Source: Corynebacterium singulare (GTDB lineage: Bacteria; Actinomycetota; Actinomycetes; Mycobacteriales; Mycobacteriaceae). From it: a stretch of DNA of 64,000 nt. Under the pieces are notes generated by a model. The model had not been told where the DNA came from. It did not search any database and worked only from the letters and a program-made list of their open reading frames with translations. Both the position numbers and the translations under genes were made by a program. The stretch is taken from assembly GCF_000833575.1 (NCBI RefSeq), contig NZ_CP010827.1, positions 2,455,465 through 2,519,464 of the forward strand, in the 5' to 3' direction. This document shows positions 54,001-64,000 of this stretch, in pieces; within the stretch, counting starts at the first letter, position 1, and every line of letters begins with the position of its first letter.

Positions 54001-57000
54001 CGGATCCGTCGGCTCGTTGTTGTACTTGCCGTTCTTAGAACCGTCCAGCTCTTCCTTATCACTCAGGCCGTCACCATCGGTATCCGGCTTAGTCGGATCG
54101 GTGCCCTTTTCCTTTTCCTCACCATCCGTCAGGCCGTCACCATCGGAATCAGCCTTGTTCGGATCGGTGCCGTTCTTGACCTCGTCACCATCGTTGACAC
54201 CGTCGCCATCAGTGTCAGCCTTAGTTGGGTCGGTGCCGTGCTCCTTCTCCTCACCATCCTTCAGGCCATCGTCATCGGAGTCAGCCTTATTCGGATCAGT
54301 ACCGTCCTTGGCTTCCTGCTCATCGGAAACACCATCATCATCAGAATCCTTCTGAGAAGAATCTTCTTCATCCTTGACGGTCGGGTTGGTACCGTTCTTG
54401 ACTTCATCACCATCGTTGACGCCGTCACCGTCAGTATCGGCGACGTTCGGGTTGGTGCCGATCTCAATCTCTGTACCATCAGACAGACCATCACCATCGG
54501 AATCGCGCTTGGTCGGATCCGTCGGCTCGTTGTTGTACTTGCCGTTCTTAGAACCGTCCAGCTCTTCCTTATCACTCAGGCCGTCACCATCGGTATCCGG
54601 CTTAGTCGGATCGGTGCCCTTTTCCTTTTCCTCACCATCCGTCAGGCCGTCACCATCGGAATCAGCCTTGTTCGGATCGGTGCCGTTCTTGACCTCGTCA
54701 CCATCGTTGACACCGTCGCCATCAGTGTCAGCCTTAGTTGGGTCGGTACCGTGCTCCTTCTCCTCACCATCCTTCAGGCCATCGTCATCGGAGTCAGCCT
54801 TATTCGGATCAGTACCGTCCTCAGCCTCTTGCTCGTCGGAGACACCATCACCATCGGAATCCTTCTCAGAAGAAGATGGGTCAGTTGGATCGGTCGGGTC
54901 GGTTGGGGTGCCGCCGGTGCTCTCGGAGTTGTTGTCGTCCTTGCCCTTCTCATGGCCGTCAACTGGAACCTCAGCCTTTACCGGTTCATCCAAAGAGGGA
55001 TCCTCGACGGTCACGGTAATCGGACCATCGACACCTTCGCCCGGAGTAACAAGAATCTCGCCGGTTTCTGGATCAATCTTGGCCGGAACGCCCTTGCCAT
55101 CTTCATCCTTGGCGGTCACCGTGGTTTTACCAGTCGGGTTCTCCACCTTTACGCCGGTCGACTGCTCGTCGTCCGTCGGGTTAACGGTGCTTGGCTTGTC
55201 AGCTCCCTCGACGGAGACCTTTGGCTGCTCGGCAGTCGGGTTGGTGCCGGCCTTGACTTCATCACCATCATTGGTGCCGTCACCATCGGTGTCAGCGACG
55301 TTCGGGTTGGTGCCGATCTCAATCTCAGTACGGTCCGTCAGACCGTCGTCATCGGAGTCAGCCTTCGCCGGGTCCGTCGGCTCATTGCCGTACTCAGTGT
55401 TCTTCGAACCGTCCAGCTCTTCCTTATCGGAAAGGCCATCACCATCGGTATCGACCTTGGTCGGGTCGGTACCCTTCTCCTTTTCCTCGGCGTCGGTCAA
55501 GCCATCGCCATCGGTATCAGCCTTGGTCGGATCAGAGCCAAGCTCCTTTTCTTCACCGTCGCTCAGGCCATCGTCATCAGAGTCAGCCTTCAGCGGATCG
55601 GTGCCATCGGCAACCTCATCACCATCGTTGACACCATCACCGTCAGAATCAGCCTTCGACGGATCGGTACCGTGCTCCTTCTCCTCACCATCAGTCAGGC
55701 CATCACCATCAGAATCAGCCTTGTTCGGGTCAGTACCGTCAGCAGCTTCCTGCTCATCGGAGACACCGTCACCATCAGAGTCCTTGGCAGGCTCTTCAGG
55801 AGTCTCCTCCTTCACAGTGGGGTTGGTGCCGGCCTTGACCTCGTCACCATCGTTGACGCCGTCACCGTCGGTATCGGCCACATTCGGGTTGGTACCGATC
55901 TCAATCTCGGTGCGGTCAGTCAGACCATCACCATCGGAGTCAGCCTTCAGCGGATCCGTCGGCTCGTTGTTGTACTTACCGTTCTCGGAACCATCCAGCT
56001 CTTCCTTATCCGACAGACCATCGCCATCGGTATCGGCCTTGAGGGGATCAGTACCCTTATCCTTCTCCTCGCCGTCGCTCAGGCCGTCACCATCAGAATC
56101 AGACTTCAGCGGATCGGTGCCATTCTTGACCTCATCACCATCGTTGACGCCATCGTCATCAGAATCCGCCTTCGTCGAGTCAGTACCGAGATCCTTCTCC
56201 TCACCGTCAGTCAGGCCATCGCCGTCGGAGTCAGCCTTGTTCGGGTCGGTGCCGTCGGCAGCTTCCTGCTCGTCAGTGACGCCATCACCATCGGAATCCT
56301 TGGCAGGCTCTTCAGGAGTCTCCTCCTTCACGGTCGGGTTAGTGCCGGCCTTGACCTCGGCACCGTCGGTGACGCCGTCACCGTCGGTGTCGGCCTCATT
56401 CGGGTTGGTACCGATTTCAATCTCAGTGCGGTCAGTCAGACCATCCTCATCAGAGTCAGCCTTCGACGGATCTGTCGGCTCGTTGTTGTACTTACCGTTC
56501 TCGGAACCATCTAGCTCCTGCTTATCACTCAGGCCATCACCATCGGTGTCAACCTTGAGAGGATCAGTACCCTTCTCCTTCTCTTCGCCGTCGCTCAGAC
56601 CATCACCATCGGTGTCAGCCTTCAGCGGATCGGTGCCATCGGCAACCTCATCACCATCGTTAATACCATCGTCATCAGAATCGGCCTTCGTCGGATCGGT
56701 ACCACGCTTCTTTTCCTCACCGTCAGACAGGCCATCACCATCAGAATCAGCCTTGTCCGGGTCGGTGCCGTCAGCTTCCTCTTGCTCATCCGTAACGCCG
56801 TCGTTGTCAGAGTCCTTCGCAGGTTCGGAGTTGTTGTCATCCTGGCCCTTCTCGTGGCCATTGACCGGTACCTCAACCGTTACTGGCTCATCTGGAGACG
56901 GGTCCTCAACGGTTACGGTAATCGGGCCATCAACACCCTCACCCGGGGTTACAACAATCTCACCGGTTGCCGGGTCAATCTTGGCCGGAACACCCTTACC

Positions 57001-60000
57001 ATCTTCGTCCTTGGCGGTCACCGTGGTTTTACCAGTCGGGTTCTCCACCTTTACGCCGGTCGACTGCTCGTCGTCCGTCGGGTTAACGGTGCTTGGCTTG
57101 TCAGCTCCCTCGACGGAGACCTTCGGCTGCTCGGGAGCAGGCTCGTCCTTAGCGGTCGGGTTGGTGCCGGCCTTGACTTCGTCACCGTCGTTGGTGCCGT
57201 CGCCGTCGGTATCCGCCACGTTCGGGTTGGTACCGATCTCAATCTCAGTACGGTCAGTCAGACCATCACCATCGGAATCCGCCTTAGTCGGATCCGTCGG
57301 CTTGTTGTCGTACTTAGTGTTCTTAGAACCGTCGAGCTCTTCCTTATCACTCAGCCCATCACCATCAGTGTCAGCCTTAGTCGGATCGGTGCCCTTCTCC
57401 TTTTCCTCAGAGTCGCTCAGCCCATCACCATCAGAATCGGACTTAGTCGGATCAGAGCCAAGTTCCTTTTCTTCACCGTCGTTCAGGCCATCATTATCGG
57501 TATCAGCCTTCAGCGGGTCAGTGCCATCGGTGACCTCCTGGCCATCCTCGACTCCGTCGTCATCAGAATCAGCCTTATTCGGATCGGTACCGTGTTCCTT
57601 CTCCTCACCATCAGTCAGGCCATCACCATCGGAATCGGCCTTAGTCGGATCAGTACCGTCCTTATCCTCCTGCTCATCGGAAACACCATCACCATCAGAA
57701 TCCTTGGCAGGCTCCTCCGGAGTCTCATCCTTCACAGTCGGATTAGTACCAGCCTTGACCTCGTCACCGTCGTTGGTGCCGTCGCCGTCGGTATCCGCCA
57801 CGTTCGGGTCGGTACCGATCTCAATCTCAGTACGGTCAGTCAGACCATCACCATCGGAATCCGCCTTAGTCGGATCCGTCGGCTTGTTGTCGTACTTAGT
57901 GTTCTTAGAACCGTCGAGCTCTTCCTTATCACTCAGACCATCACCATCAGTATCAGCCTTAAGAGGATCAGTACCCTTCTCCTTTTCCTCCCCGTCATTC
58001 AGGCCATCATCATCAGAGTCAGCCTTCAGCGGGTCGGTGCCGTCCTCAATCTCCTGGGCGTCATCGACACCGTCGCCATCAGAGTCAGCCTTGGTCGGAT
58101 CGGTACCGCGCTCCTTCTCCTCACCGTCGCTCAAGCCATCGCCATCGGAATCGGCCTTGTTCGGATCAGTACCGTCAGCTGCTTCCTGCTCATCGGTAAC
58201 ACCATCGCCATCGGAGTCCTTGGCAGGCTCCTCAGGAGTCTCATCCTTCACGGTCGGGTTGGTGCCGGCTGTCACCTCGGCACCATCGTTGGCGCCATCA
58301 CCATCGGTGTCGGCCACGTTCGGGTTGGTACCGATCTCAATCTCAGTACGGTCAGTCAGACCATCCTCATCAGAATCAGCCTTCGCTGGATCCGTCGGCT
58401 CATTGCCGTACTTACCGTTCTTGGAACCGTCGATCTCTTCCTTATCAGTTAGACCGTCACCATCGGTATCAGCCTTGAGAGGATCAGTACCCTTCTCCTT
58501 CTCCTCACCATCGCTCAGGCCATCACCATCGGAGTCAGCCTTCAACGGGTCGGTGCCATCCGTGACCTCGTCACCATCGTTGACACCATCACCATCAGAA
58601 TCAGCGTTCTTCGGATCGGTACCGTGCTCCTTCTCCTCACCATCAGTCAGGCCATCACCATCAGAGTCAGCCTTATTCGGATCAGTACCGTCCTCGGCTT
58701 CCTGCTCATCGGAAACACCATCACCATCAGAGTCCTTCGCAGGCTCAGAGTTGTTGTCATCCTGGCCCTTCTCGTGACCGTTGACCGCAACCTCAGTAGT
58801 AACAGGCTGCTCCAGAGACGGATCCTCAATGGTCACGGTAATCGGACCATCAACACCCTCACCAGGAGTAACGAGGACTTCACCGGTCTCCGGGTCAATC
58901 TTGGCCGGGACACCCTTACCGTCTTCATCCTTAGCGGTGACAGTGGTCTTACCCGTCGGGTTCTCCACCTTCACACCGGTCGACTGCTCATTGGCAGTCG
59001 GCTCCACCGGGGTCTTGGAGGACTCATCAACAGCTACCTTCGGACCTGCCGGCTTATCATTCGCATCATTCGGATCGGTGGGGGCAGGGTTGCCCTCGGC
59101 GTCCGTGTTGTTGACCTCGTCGCCGTCGTTGACACCGTCGCCGTCGCTGTCGGCATTAGTCGGATCGGTCGTCTTGCCGTTGTTCTTGGAGCCGTCGACT
59201 TCTTCCTTATCGCTCAGGCCATCACCATCGGTGTCGGCCTTCTTCGGATCAGTACCTTTCTCGGCTTCTTCCTTGTCCGTCAGACCATCCTTATCGGAGT
59301 CCGCGGTGGCGTCCTTGACCACGAGCGGGAAGGTCTGGGTACCGGTGCTGTCACCATCGGTGACCTTGACGGTGACGTTGTAGACAGCGTTGCCGTTCTC
59401 GGTCACAATGTCAGCGGTGTCCTTGTTATAAGCAGGAGTACCGGTGATCTTGCCGTTTTCATCGATGGAGATGCCTGCAGGTGCACCAACGAGCTCGTAC
59501 GTGGGGTTGGACAGCTCCGCATCGTCAGAGGTCTTGGCAGAAACCTGAATCGGGTCAATGGCCTCATCGGACCAAGTCTCTTGACCCTTGATCTTGTCAA
59601 CTACCAGGTCCTTCGGAGCCGGCTTTTCGTCGCCAGCCGGGACCTGAACAACGATGGTGTCGGTGTATTCCTTGCCATCGATAGTAGCGGTGACCGGCAG
59701 CTCAAAGACCTTGGCTGGAGCACCGGGCTCCTGCTTCGGAACGGTGATGGTTGCAACACCATTCTCATCGAAGCTCACTTCAGTGCCCTGAGGGGCATTG
59801 GAGGTATCTGCCGTGAACTCGGATCCCTTAGGCAAAGTATCCACGGGCTCACCGTTGAGGGTTAGCTTCGGAGAAACCGTAGCGGTAGCGTTCTCACCGT
59901 CCACGCTAAGGTTCTTCAGCGCTGGGTAGTCAACGCCGTAGGTCTTATCAGCCCCAGGAGCCTCAGGGTCGGTTGGGGTCTCCGGCTCCGATGCGTCCGC

Positions 60001-62121
60001 GGCCTCAACCTTTACGGTTGCCGGCTCAGAAGGCTTCTTACCGGCCTCAGTTGCAATAGCCGTGATCTCATCGTCAGCCTTAAGCTCTTCACCCACAGGA
60101 ATATCTGCCGTGAAGGTGCCAGGGTTGTCCGGATCCTCAGTTGCGGTAACTTCCGTGCCGGACGGGAGGGTTACCTTCACCTCGCTGCCGGCAGGGGCCT
60201 TCACGGTGACCTTGCTGTCATCGGCCTTCACTGGCTCGATGGACGGGGTCTCTGTCACTTCCGTCGGGGCATCCGAGGTTGCCTTGAAAGCGCCACCCTT
60301 GGTGCGCTCACCATTCGGGGACTCCGCAACGAGGGTGTACTCCGTACCGTCTTGCAGTTCAAGCTTGCCGGATTTGAACTCGCCCTTTTGGATGGCGGCG
60401 ACGTCACCAAGCGTGGCAACGTCGACAGCATCAGCAGCATCGAAAGTGAGATTGCCGTCTGCGTCTTCCTTCAACTTCTCGGTAGGAACCGCCACGATCT
60501 TGACCGGTGCTGCGTCGGCGTTAGTGACATCGAGCAGCGGGATGTCCTTGCCCTGGGAGTCCTTATCCTGCTCACGCGTAATCGTGCCCGACAAAGATTC
60601 CGGCTGAGGCAGGACGGTCTTCTCAGACGGCTGCGGGGCAGCGGGCTTGAAGGACTTGGGATCCAGCGGATCCGTGTTGTCAGTCAGAACCTCAACGTCA
60701 TCGCGAATGCCATCACCATCAGTGTCGGCCTTCGAAGGATCAGTACCCAGGTCGCGCTCGTAATCATCCGTCAGGCCATCGCCATCGGAATCCGCGATGT
60801 TGAGGTAATCAGACTTGAGCGTCTGCTTCAGTAGCTTCGGCTCAGCGCCGCCGTCTTGCTTCTCTGCATTGGGAAGTAGCTTCGGCCATTTGTCAGTAAA
60901 GTCCACCGAGATCCAGGACGTGGTGTCAATACGCTTGCCGTACGGAGAGTTGGAGAGGTTTTCAGCGCCTTCTTCGAGCTGGTACTCAATGGTGTAGCTA
61001 CCGGTGGCGTTAGCCGCGATACCCACGATGTTGTCCATATTGGACCACACTTGGTCCTTGGTTTTCCCGTCAATGCCGGGCTCGTGTGGGAGATAGGACA
61101 GCTCAGGGCGCGTAGCGGTGGTCGCGAGCCCTGTCTCCTTGTTGAAGTCCATCTTCCACTTCTTCGCATTCGGAAGCGGATTGCCTTCCATGTCAGACTT
61201 GTAGACCGTGACGTCGGTAATGTGCTTCGCTATATCCGGGCTGATGTTCTCGTTAAGAATCCAGTTCCAGTAGCTGTTGCCACCGAAATTCCTGCCCGCC
61301 ATCGTGGCGGTGGTGGTGGACTTGATAGACCCGTTCTCCTGGTCATACTTCAGCTGCTTGGAGATACCGTTGTGGTACACATCCTCTCCGGGACCCTCGA
61401 AAGTGCTTGAGGGAACGCCGTTTTCCCCCGCAAACTGATTCTCGCCAACGATGTTGACGTGCTGCACGGAGTTGTTGAAGATTCGACCGTCCCTGCGAAC
61501 CCAGTAGTAGTCAACCTGCGAACCTTCTGCTGGAAGGCCAAGGTCTTCAATCTTCTTGTCGTCCTTCAAGAAGATCTGAATATAGGAAGCATACGGCACG
61601 CCAGAGGCACCCGGGAAGTTCCTCGAATCATCAAACTTCAGGCCCCACTCAGAGCCCTTCGGATCGCGCTTGGTAAACGAGCCCTGTGCGTCGCCGTTAA
61701 TACCAACCAACTCCATGCGAGCGATCTGGGAGTAGAGGGCCTCATCACGGAACCGGATGAACTGACCGTTCGCGTCCGTATCCCCCTTCGGGGTCTTACC
61801 GCCATTCCAAATCGCCTTCCTCAAATGCGGAACCTTGAGGACATACTGCGGGTTATTTTGCTGTGCATCGGTGAACTCGGGAACGAGGCCGACATAGAGC
61901 ACGCCATCGTCAACACCGTTGTCGAAAACGCGGCCAGTGTCCGCCGGGATGTAATTACCTTCTGCATCTGTAATTTCGGCAGCGGCGGCAACGGCAGCGC
62001 TGTGCGGCGCTGCGACGGGGTGAACGAACGGGGCAACAAGCGCTACGGATAGGGCCGCGGCCGCGAAGGACGTTCCGCGGCGGCGGGCTCTGGACGTAAC
62101 CCTGAGATGCTTCTTAGACAT
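51091..62121 (-). CDS. Giant thrombospondin type 3 repeat surface protein (3676 aa)
   Basis: The ATG follows AGAAAGGA and opens a Sec signal ([19 protein letters not shown], Ala-rich, cut near residue 45). A folded head reaches about residue 440. A first TSP3 pair, Ig-like modules, a YPDG/Rib-like domain (about 730-830) and a putative-Ig domain ([18 protein letters not shown]) follow. From about 940 to 3220 come long runs of [19 protein letters not shown] units, the calcium-binding TSP3 pattern, broken by four copies of an [20 protein letters not shown] domain. Three Ig-like domains end at about 3550. The last 110 residues hold two hydrophobic segments flanking an amphipathic helix, with Cys in ERCIETG and ADACAPG. 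No LPxTG. The protein is very acidic. Likely a calcium-stiffened adhesin or stalk; ligand unknown. Confidence 0.92.
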   Translation of the reverse strand: MSKKHLRVTSRARRRGTSFAAAALSVALVAPFVHPVAAPHSAAVAAAAEITDAEGNYIPADTGRVFDNGVDDGVLYVGLVPEFTDAQQNNPQYVLKVPHLRKAIWNGGKTPKGDTDANGQFIRFRDEALYSQIARMELVGINGDAQGSFTKRDPKGSEWGLKFDDSRNFPGASGVPYASYIQIFLKDDKKIEDLGLPAEGSQVDYYWVRRDGRIFNNSVQHVNIVGENQFAGENGVPSSTFEGPGEDVYHNGISKQLKYDQENGSIKSTTTATMAGRNFGGNSYWNWILNENISPDIAKHITDVTVYKSDMEGNPLPNAKKWKMDFNKETGLATTATRPELSYLPHEPGIDGKTKDQVWSNMDNIVGIAANATGSYTIEYQLEEGAENLSNSPYGKRIDTTSWISVDFTDKWPKLLPNAEKQDGGAEPKLLKQTLKSDYLNIADSDGDGLTDDYERDLGTDPSKADTDGDGIRDDVEVLTDNTDPLDPKSFKPAAPQPSEKTVLPQPESLSGTITREQDKDSQGKDIPLLDVTNADAAPVKIVAVPTEKLKEDADGNLTFDAADAVDVATLGDVAAIQKGEFKSGKLELQDGTEYTLVAESPNGERTKGGAFKATSDAPTEVTETPSIEPVKADDSKVTVKAPAGSEVKVTLPSGTEVTATEDPDNPGTFTADIPVGEELKADDEITAIATEAGKKPSEPATVKVEAADASEPETPTDPEAPGADKTYGVDYPALKNLSVDGENATATVSPKLTLNGEPVDTLPKGSEFTADTSNAPQGTEVSFDENGVATITVPKQEPGAPAKVFELPVTATIDGKEYTDTIVVQVPAGDEKPAPKDLVVDKIKGQETWSDEAIDPIQVSAKTSDDAELSNPTYELVGAPAGISIDENGKITGTPAYNKDTADIVTENGNAVYNVTVKVTDGDSTGTQTFPLVVKDATADSDKDGLTDKEEAEKGTDPKKADTDGDGLSDKEEVDGSKNNGKTTDPTNADSDGDGVNDGDEVNNTDAEGNPAPTDPNDANDKPAGPKVAVDESSKTPVEPTANEQSTGVKVENPTGKTTVTAKDEDGKGVPAKIDPETGEVLVTPGEGVDGPITVTIEDPSLEQPVTTEVAVNGHEKGQDDNNSEPAKDSDGDGVSDEQEAEDGTDPNKADSDGDGLTDGEEKEHGTDPKNADSDGDGVNDGDEVTDGTDPLKADSDGDGLSDGEEKEKGTDPLKADTDGDGLTDKEEIDGSKNGKYGNEPTDPAKADSDEDGLTDRTEIEIGTNPNVADTDGDGANDGAEVTAGTNPTVKDETPEEPAKDSDGDGVTDEQEAADGTDPNKADSDGDGLSDGEEKERGTDPTKADSDGDGVDDAQEIEDGTDPLKADSDDDGLNDGEEKEKGTDPLKADTDGDGLSDKEELDGSKNTKYDNKPTDPTKADSDGDGLTDRTEIEIGTDPNVADTDGDGTNDGDEVKAGTNPTVKDETPEEPAKDSDGDGVSDEQEDKDGTDPTKADSDGDGLTDGEEKEHGTDPNKADSDDDGVEDGQEVTDGTDPLKADTDNDGLNDGEEKELGSDPTKSDSDGDGLSDSEEKEKGTDPTKADTDGDGLSDKEELDGSKNTKYDNKPTDPTKADSDGDGLTDRTEIEIGTNPNVADTDGDGTNDGDEVKAGTNPTAKDEPAPEQPKVSVEGADKPSTVNPTDDEQSTGVKVENPTGKTTVTAKDEDGKGVPAKIDPATGEIVVTPGEGVDGPITVTVEDPSPDEPVTVEVPVNGHEKGQDDNNSEPAKDSDNDGVTDEQEEADGTDPDKADSDGDGLSDGEEKKRGTDPTKADSDDDGINDGDEVADGTDPLKADTDGDGLSDGEEKEKGTDPLKVDTDGDGLSDKQELDGSENGKYNNEPTDPSKADSDEDGLTDRTEIEIGTNPNEADTDGDGVTDGAEVKAGTNPTVKEETPEEPAKDSDGDGVTDEQEAADGTDPNKADSDGDGLTDGEEKDLGTDSTKADSDDDGVNDGDEVKNGTDPLKSDSDGDGLSDGEEKDKGTDPLKADTDGDGLSDKEELDGSENGKYNNEPTDPLKADSDGDGLTDRTEIEIGTNPNVADTDGDGVNDGDEVKAGTNPTVKEETPEEPAKDSDGDGVSDEQEAADGTDPNKADSDGDGLTDGEEKEHGTDPSKADSDGDGVNDGDEVADGTDPLKADSDDDGLSDGEEKELGSDPTKADTDGDGLTDAEEKEKGTDPTKVDTDGDGLSDKEELDGSKNTEYGNEPTDPAKADSDDDGLTDRTEIEIGTNPNVADTDGDGTNDGDEVKAGTNPTAEQPKVSVEGADKPSTVNPTDDEQSTGVKVENPTGKTTVTAKDEDGKGVPAKIDPETGEILVTPGEGVDGPITVTVEDPSLDEPVKAEVPVDGHEKGKDDNNSESTGGTPTDPTDPTDPSSSEKDSDGDGVSDEQEAEDGTDPNKADSDDDGLKDGEEKEHGTDPTKADTDGDGVNDGDEVKNGTDPNKADSDGDGLTDGEEKEKGTDPTKPDTDGDGLSDKEELDGSKNGKYNNEPTDPTKRDSDGDGLSDGTEIEIGTNPNVADTDGDGVNDGDEVKNGTNPTVKDEEDSSQKDSDDDGVSDEQEAKDGTDPNKADSDDDGLKDGEEKEHGTDPTKADTDGDGVNDGDEVKNGTDPNKADSDGDGLTDGEEKEKGTDPTKPDTDGDGLSDKEELDGSKNGKYNNEPTDPTKRDSDGDGLSDGTEIEIGTNPNVADTDGDGVNDGDEVKNGTNPTAKDEDAAEDPKVSVDGADNPNTVEPTDDEQSTGVKVENPTGKTTVTAKDEDGKGVPAKIDPETGEIVVTPGDNVDGPITVTVEDPSLDQPATAEVPVGGHEKGKDDNGSENAGGSPTDPTDPSEEPAKDSDNDGVSDEQEDKDGTDPNKADSDGDGLTDGEEKEHGTDPTKADSDGDGVNDGDEVKNGTDPNKADTDGDGLSDGEEKEKGTDPLKVDTDGDGLSDKQELDGSENGKYNNEPTDPKEADSDEDGLTDRTEIEIGTNPNEADTDGDGVNDGAEVKAGTNPTVEEETPEEPAKDTDNDGVSDEQEAEDGTDPTKADSDGDGLTDGEEKEHGTDPNKADSDGDGVNDGDEVKNGTDPKNADSDGDGLSDGEEKEKGTDPLKADTDGDGLSDKQELDGSENGKYNNEPTNATKADSDEDGLTDRTEIEIGTNPNEADTDGDGVNDGDELKAGTNPTVKDKPADEPGAGEGTGEGEGTGNGGDNGAGEETVKPSVDPVNEGDTEISGEAAPGTDVTVTVTDPEGNTKSEDTATTDDDGKWSVTPDKGVEEGDKVTVEDEKGNSETITVGSPSDDGGENGAETIKPSIDNVTEGDKKISGTGKPGSTLTVTVTDAAGKETEKTVTVGEDGTWSVEPGVDLKKGDKVTVSDESGNEQSVVVLGAEAPEDNGNGDGRPTKPMNPSLPWGPSWPIAPSKPTTPEKPSEGEGTESHVLDVEPVKEGDSTVKGTATPETEVTVTIVGKDGKEKFKDEHVAVDKNGKWSLDPKVDITAGDKVTVTDSEGEEDSEVATPKESTTPDSPAPKPDVEFGSSERCIETGLGVGLPLLFLIPVGLASQLAIPGLKDFIAPINKQIADINARLQMQAGVFNGPLADQMAGINTQLKRFGVSAGSVALVAAGALAIGLLADACAPGASEEGSSK
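53864..54320 (-). repeat. Near-identical internal repeat, copy 1 (with 54377-54833)
   Basis: About 455 bp recur 513 bp (171 codons) further on at 54377-54833 with about one base difference in the stretches compared. Each copy encodes a full set of TSP3 units starting from the [20 protein letters not shown] segment. Confidence 0.88.
54377..54833 (-). repeat. Near-identical internal repeat, copy 2 (with 53864-54320)
   Basis: Partner of 53864-54320; the copies diverge after the [16 protein letters not shown] / [16 protein letters not shown] stretch. The other TSP3 blocks in the gene are more diverged at DNA level. Confidence 0.88.
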
Positions 62122-62662
62122 ACCAAGAAGTCCTTTCTGAGAGACTGTGAAGAGTTGGACACGCTAGAACTACGTGAACGTGCAAGAGGACATGTCGGCT
62201 TACACACCGAGAGCGACTCACCTCTACCACCAGAAAGAGGTCAGAAAATCCGGCGGTCAGCAAGCAGTTCGCCCCCGATAGTACTGAGCAAAGTCGCAGG
62301 AAGATACCCCGGTTTACGCTGCAAAGTTTTTGACATCAACAACTTGTAACTATTTTTAATTGTGGGCCCACCAGCTGGACAAACTTACACCGTCAGCATT
62401 GTTCGCATAGTCTGTGGACTTTGTCACATGCAAATTTTCCTGCAGAGACTACGCTTTGCAGCTCGCTACTGCATGTGTGCGCCCCTCAGTCACCGTGCCT
62501 ACGCCACGCTTGCCGACGCCCCCTCCGATCACGAAAGCCCACCATACCCACCCCTTTAGGGAGTGAGAACAGTGGGCTTATCGCTTAAACCAGACCTCTT
62601 AGGACTCTAGGCCGCCAGCATGGGGGCCAGCGGCTTAGAGAACACGCTCTTTAACCTCTTAG
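62122..62662. other. Intergenic region upstream of the giant TSP3 gene
   Basis: About 540 bp with no recognisable gene; the ORFs present are short and lack any family pattern. The right part holds two hairpins that belong to the 3' end of the next gene. The left part, AT-rich around 62330-62360, should contain the promoter of the giant gene. Confidence 0.5.
62535..62579 (-). terminator. Terminator of the second TSP3 gene
   Basis: On the - strand AAGCCCAC pairs with GTGGGCTT, with an inner CTCCC/GGGG helix, followed by TTCG. A second stem, CTCTAGGCCGC / GCGGCTTAGAG at 62605-62640, lies between it and the stop codon. Confidence 0.65.
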
Positions 62663-64000
62663 TTAGTTGGAGGAAGAGCCCTCTTCGTCAGCGCCCGGTG
62701 TGCAGGCATCAGCCAGCAGGCCGATAGCCAGTGCACCAGCGGAGATAAGCGCTACAGCACCAGCAGCCTGGTTAGCGTTGACACCAAAGCGCTTGAGCTG
62801 AGCATCAATACCAGACATCTGCTTGGCCAGCGGACCATTGAAGGTGTTGGTCTGCATCTGCAGACGGGTGTTCAGATCCTGAATCTGCTTGTTAATCGGA
62901 GCAATAAAGTCCGACAGACCCGGAATGTTCATCTGGGAAGCCAGACCAACCGGAATCAGGAACAGCAGCGGGATACCAATACCCAAACCAGTGTTGACGC
63001 AACGCTCGGACAGGTTGGAGGACAAGCCATCCTCGCCCGGCTCGTCACCCGGCTTATCACCCGGCTCATCACCCGGCTCAGAAGGCTGAGCAGGCTTGGA
63101 GTCAGCATCGTTCGGGTCGGTCGGCTTACCGTCGTTCTTAGAACCGGAGACCTCGTCACCATCATTGGTGCCGTCACCATCGGTATCAGGGTTCTTCGGG
63201 TCAGTCGGCGCACCCTTCTCGCCGTCCTCAACCTTGTTACCGTCCTCATCGAACGGGTTCTTAGAACCGTCTACTTCAGCACCATCCTTGATGCCATCAC
63301 CATCGGTGTCAGCCTTATTCGGATCGGTACCCAGTTCCTTTTCCTGATCGTCAGTCAGACCATCACCATCGGAGTCCTTGCCCTCGTTGTCATCGCCCGG
63401 CTTGGTCGGCGGAACCGGCCAGGACGGACCCCACGGAAGACCCGGAATCATCGGCTTCTTCGGCTTCTTCGGCTTAGAGTTCGGGTCATTCGGATCGGTC
63501 GGCTTACCGTCGTTCTTAGAACCGGTGACCTCGTCACCATCATTGGTGCCGTCACCATCGGTATCAGGCTTCGTCGGATCAGTCGGCGCACCGTTCTCAC
63601 CCGGCTTAACCTTGTTGCCGTCCTCATCAAACGGGTTCTTAGAACCGTCTACCTCGTCACCATCGTTGATGCCGTCATCATCGGTATCAGCCTTATTCGG
63701 ATCGGTACCGAGCTCGTCTTCCTTGTCATCGGTCAGGCCATCGTTGTCCGAATCTTTCGGCTTCTCAACCGGAACAGCCGGCTTGGAGTCCGGATCATTC
63801 GGATCGGTCGGAGCAGGTTCGCCGTCCTTATCCTTGTTGTTGACCTCGTCACCATCATTGGTGCCGTCACCATCGGTATCAGGCTTCGTCGGATCAGTCG
63901 GCGCACCGTTCTCACCCGGCTTAACCTTGTTGCCGTCCTCATCAAACGGGTTCTTAGAACCGTCTACCTCGTCACCATCGTTGATGCCGTCATCATCGGT
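62663..64000 (-). CDS. TSP3-repeat surface protein, C-terminal part (5' end outside window)
   Basis: The frame is open from the right edge to the stop at 62663, giving the last 445 residues. TSP3 units ([40 protein letters not shown]) alternate with Lys/Pro linkers such as [20 protein letters not shown]. The C-terminal 110 residues closely match those of the 3676-residue protein: [20 protein letters not shown], an amphipathic stretch, and [20 protein letters not shown]. So it is a paralogue with the same terminal anchor. No LPxTG. The repeated KKP linker and WGPSWP segment also occur in a form ([13 protein letters not shown]) in the larger protein. Its true start and length cannot be known from this window. 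Confidence 0.9.
   Translation of the reverse strand, partial: TDDDGINDGDEVDGSKNPFDEDGNKVKPGENGAPTDPTKPDTDGDGTNDGDEVNNKDKDGEPAPTDPNDPDSKPAVPVEKPKDSDNDGLTDDKEDELGTDPNKADTDDDGINDGDEVDGSKNPFDEDGNKVKPGENGAPTDPTKPDTDGDGTNDGDEVTGSKNDGKPTDPNDPNSKPKKPKKPMIPGLPWGPSWPVPPTKPGDDNEGKDSDGDGLTDDQEKELGTDPNKADTDGDGIKDGAEVDGSKNPFDEDGNKVEDGEKGAPTDPKNPDTDGDGTNDGDEVSGSKNDGKPTDPNDADSKPAQPSEPGDEPGDKPGDEPGEDGLSSNLSERCVNTGLGIGIPLLFLIPVGLASQMNIPGLSDFIAPINKQIQDLNTRLQMQTNTFNGPLAKQMSGIDAQLKRFGVNANQAAGAVALISAGALAIGLLADACTPGADEEGSSSN
63526..64000 (-). repeat. Direct repeat with 315-bp period
   Basis: The stretch 63526-63685 recurs at 63841-64000, offset 315 bp (105 codons), with no difference seen; it probably continues past the window edge. 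It encodes the TNDGDEV ... [13 protein letters not shown] unit of the TSP3 protein. Confidence 0.9.

Noticed and set aside
53371..56514. A 1047-codon Ile/Val/Leu-rich + strand frame
   Set aside because: Another antisense reading of the TSP3 region. It has no ribosome-binding site and ends in the middle of repeats.
54374..58777. A 1467-codon Ser/Pro-rich open frame on the + strand
   Set aside because: It is the antisense shadow of the TSP3 repeats: GAT/GGT/GAC-rich codons read backwards avoid stop codons. No start site, signal peptide or family pattern; the - strand frame has all of these.

Overview
The window is high-GC actinobacterial DNA and reads as a Corynebacterium chromosome. Three things point there: the porH-porA pair of tiny mycomembrane channel proteins next to groEL2 and ppk2; the glnX-glnH-pknG, ackA-pta and def / CG3035-type N-acetylglutamate synthase / xth / cls order, which from memory matches C. 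glutamicum; and a PtsG/BglF-like PTS permease. No rRNA, tRNA, CRISPR array or transposase was recognised. Both edges cut genes: the left edge holds the 3' end of a Pls/PosA-type NRPS-like gene, and the right edge holds the 3' end of a surface-protein gene read leftwards.

Layout. 1-10.9 kb: Pls/PosA-like gene, secreted phosphoesterase, ppk2, porA, porH, groEL2 with a CIRCE operator, an OPT transporter and a divergent M20 peptidase. 11-17.4 kb: a compact mrpA(B)CDEFG cation/proton antiporter operon with almost every gene overlapping the next. 17.5-25.1 kb: GT87 mannosyltransferase, GCS2 ligase, LytR_C protein, DUF3263, def, N-acetylglutamate synthase, exonuclease III and cardiolipin synthase. 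25.1-27.0 kb: an insert with a RecF-like AAA ATPase translationally coupled to a PIN nuclease, a candidate defence or toxin-like module. 27.0-30.5 kb: an ABC-2 exporter coupled to a Bcr/CflA efflux pump, then a NUDIX hydrolase. 30.5-38.5 kb: the GlnX-GlnH-PknG sensing cassette and ackA-pta. 38.7-49 kb: an accessory block with a PTS permease under RAT-type antitermination, its BglG-family antiterminator, a class F-like sortase and a 1947-residue thioester/VaFE surface protein. 49.6-64 kb: purT, then two calcium-binding thrombospondin-type-3 repeat surface proteins, one of 3676 residues and one truncated by the window edge.

How the genes fit together. The left two thirds is conserved housekeeping: envelope permeability (PorA/PorH), ion homeostasis (Mrp), glycolipid and phospholipid synthesis (GT87, Cls), nitrogen/carbon signalling (GlnX/GlnH to PknG) and acetate metabolism. 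The right third is for surface display. The three giant proteins carry thioester, VaFE, TSP3 and Ig-like modules, but none has an LPxTG signal. The two TSP3 proteins instead share a C-terminal domain with two hydrophobic segments and two conserved cysteines. The genes for all three contain long, nearly identical internal DNA repeats, so repeat number and protein length probably vary between strains.

The best candidates for something undescribed are the AAA-PIN pair at 25144-26954, the shared C-terminal anchor of the TSP3 proteins, and the leader upstream of the PTS gene, where the antiterminator target overlaps a terminator stem that encloses two further hairpins.
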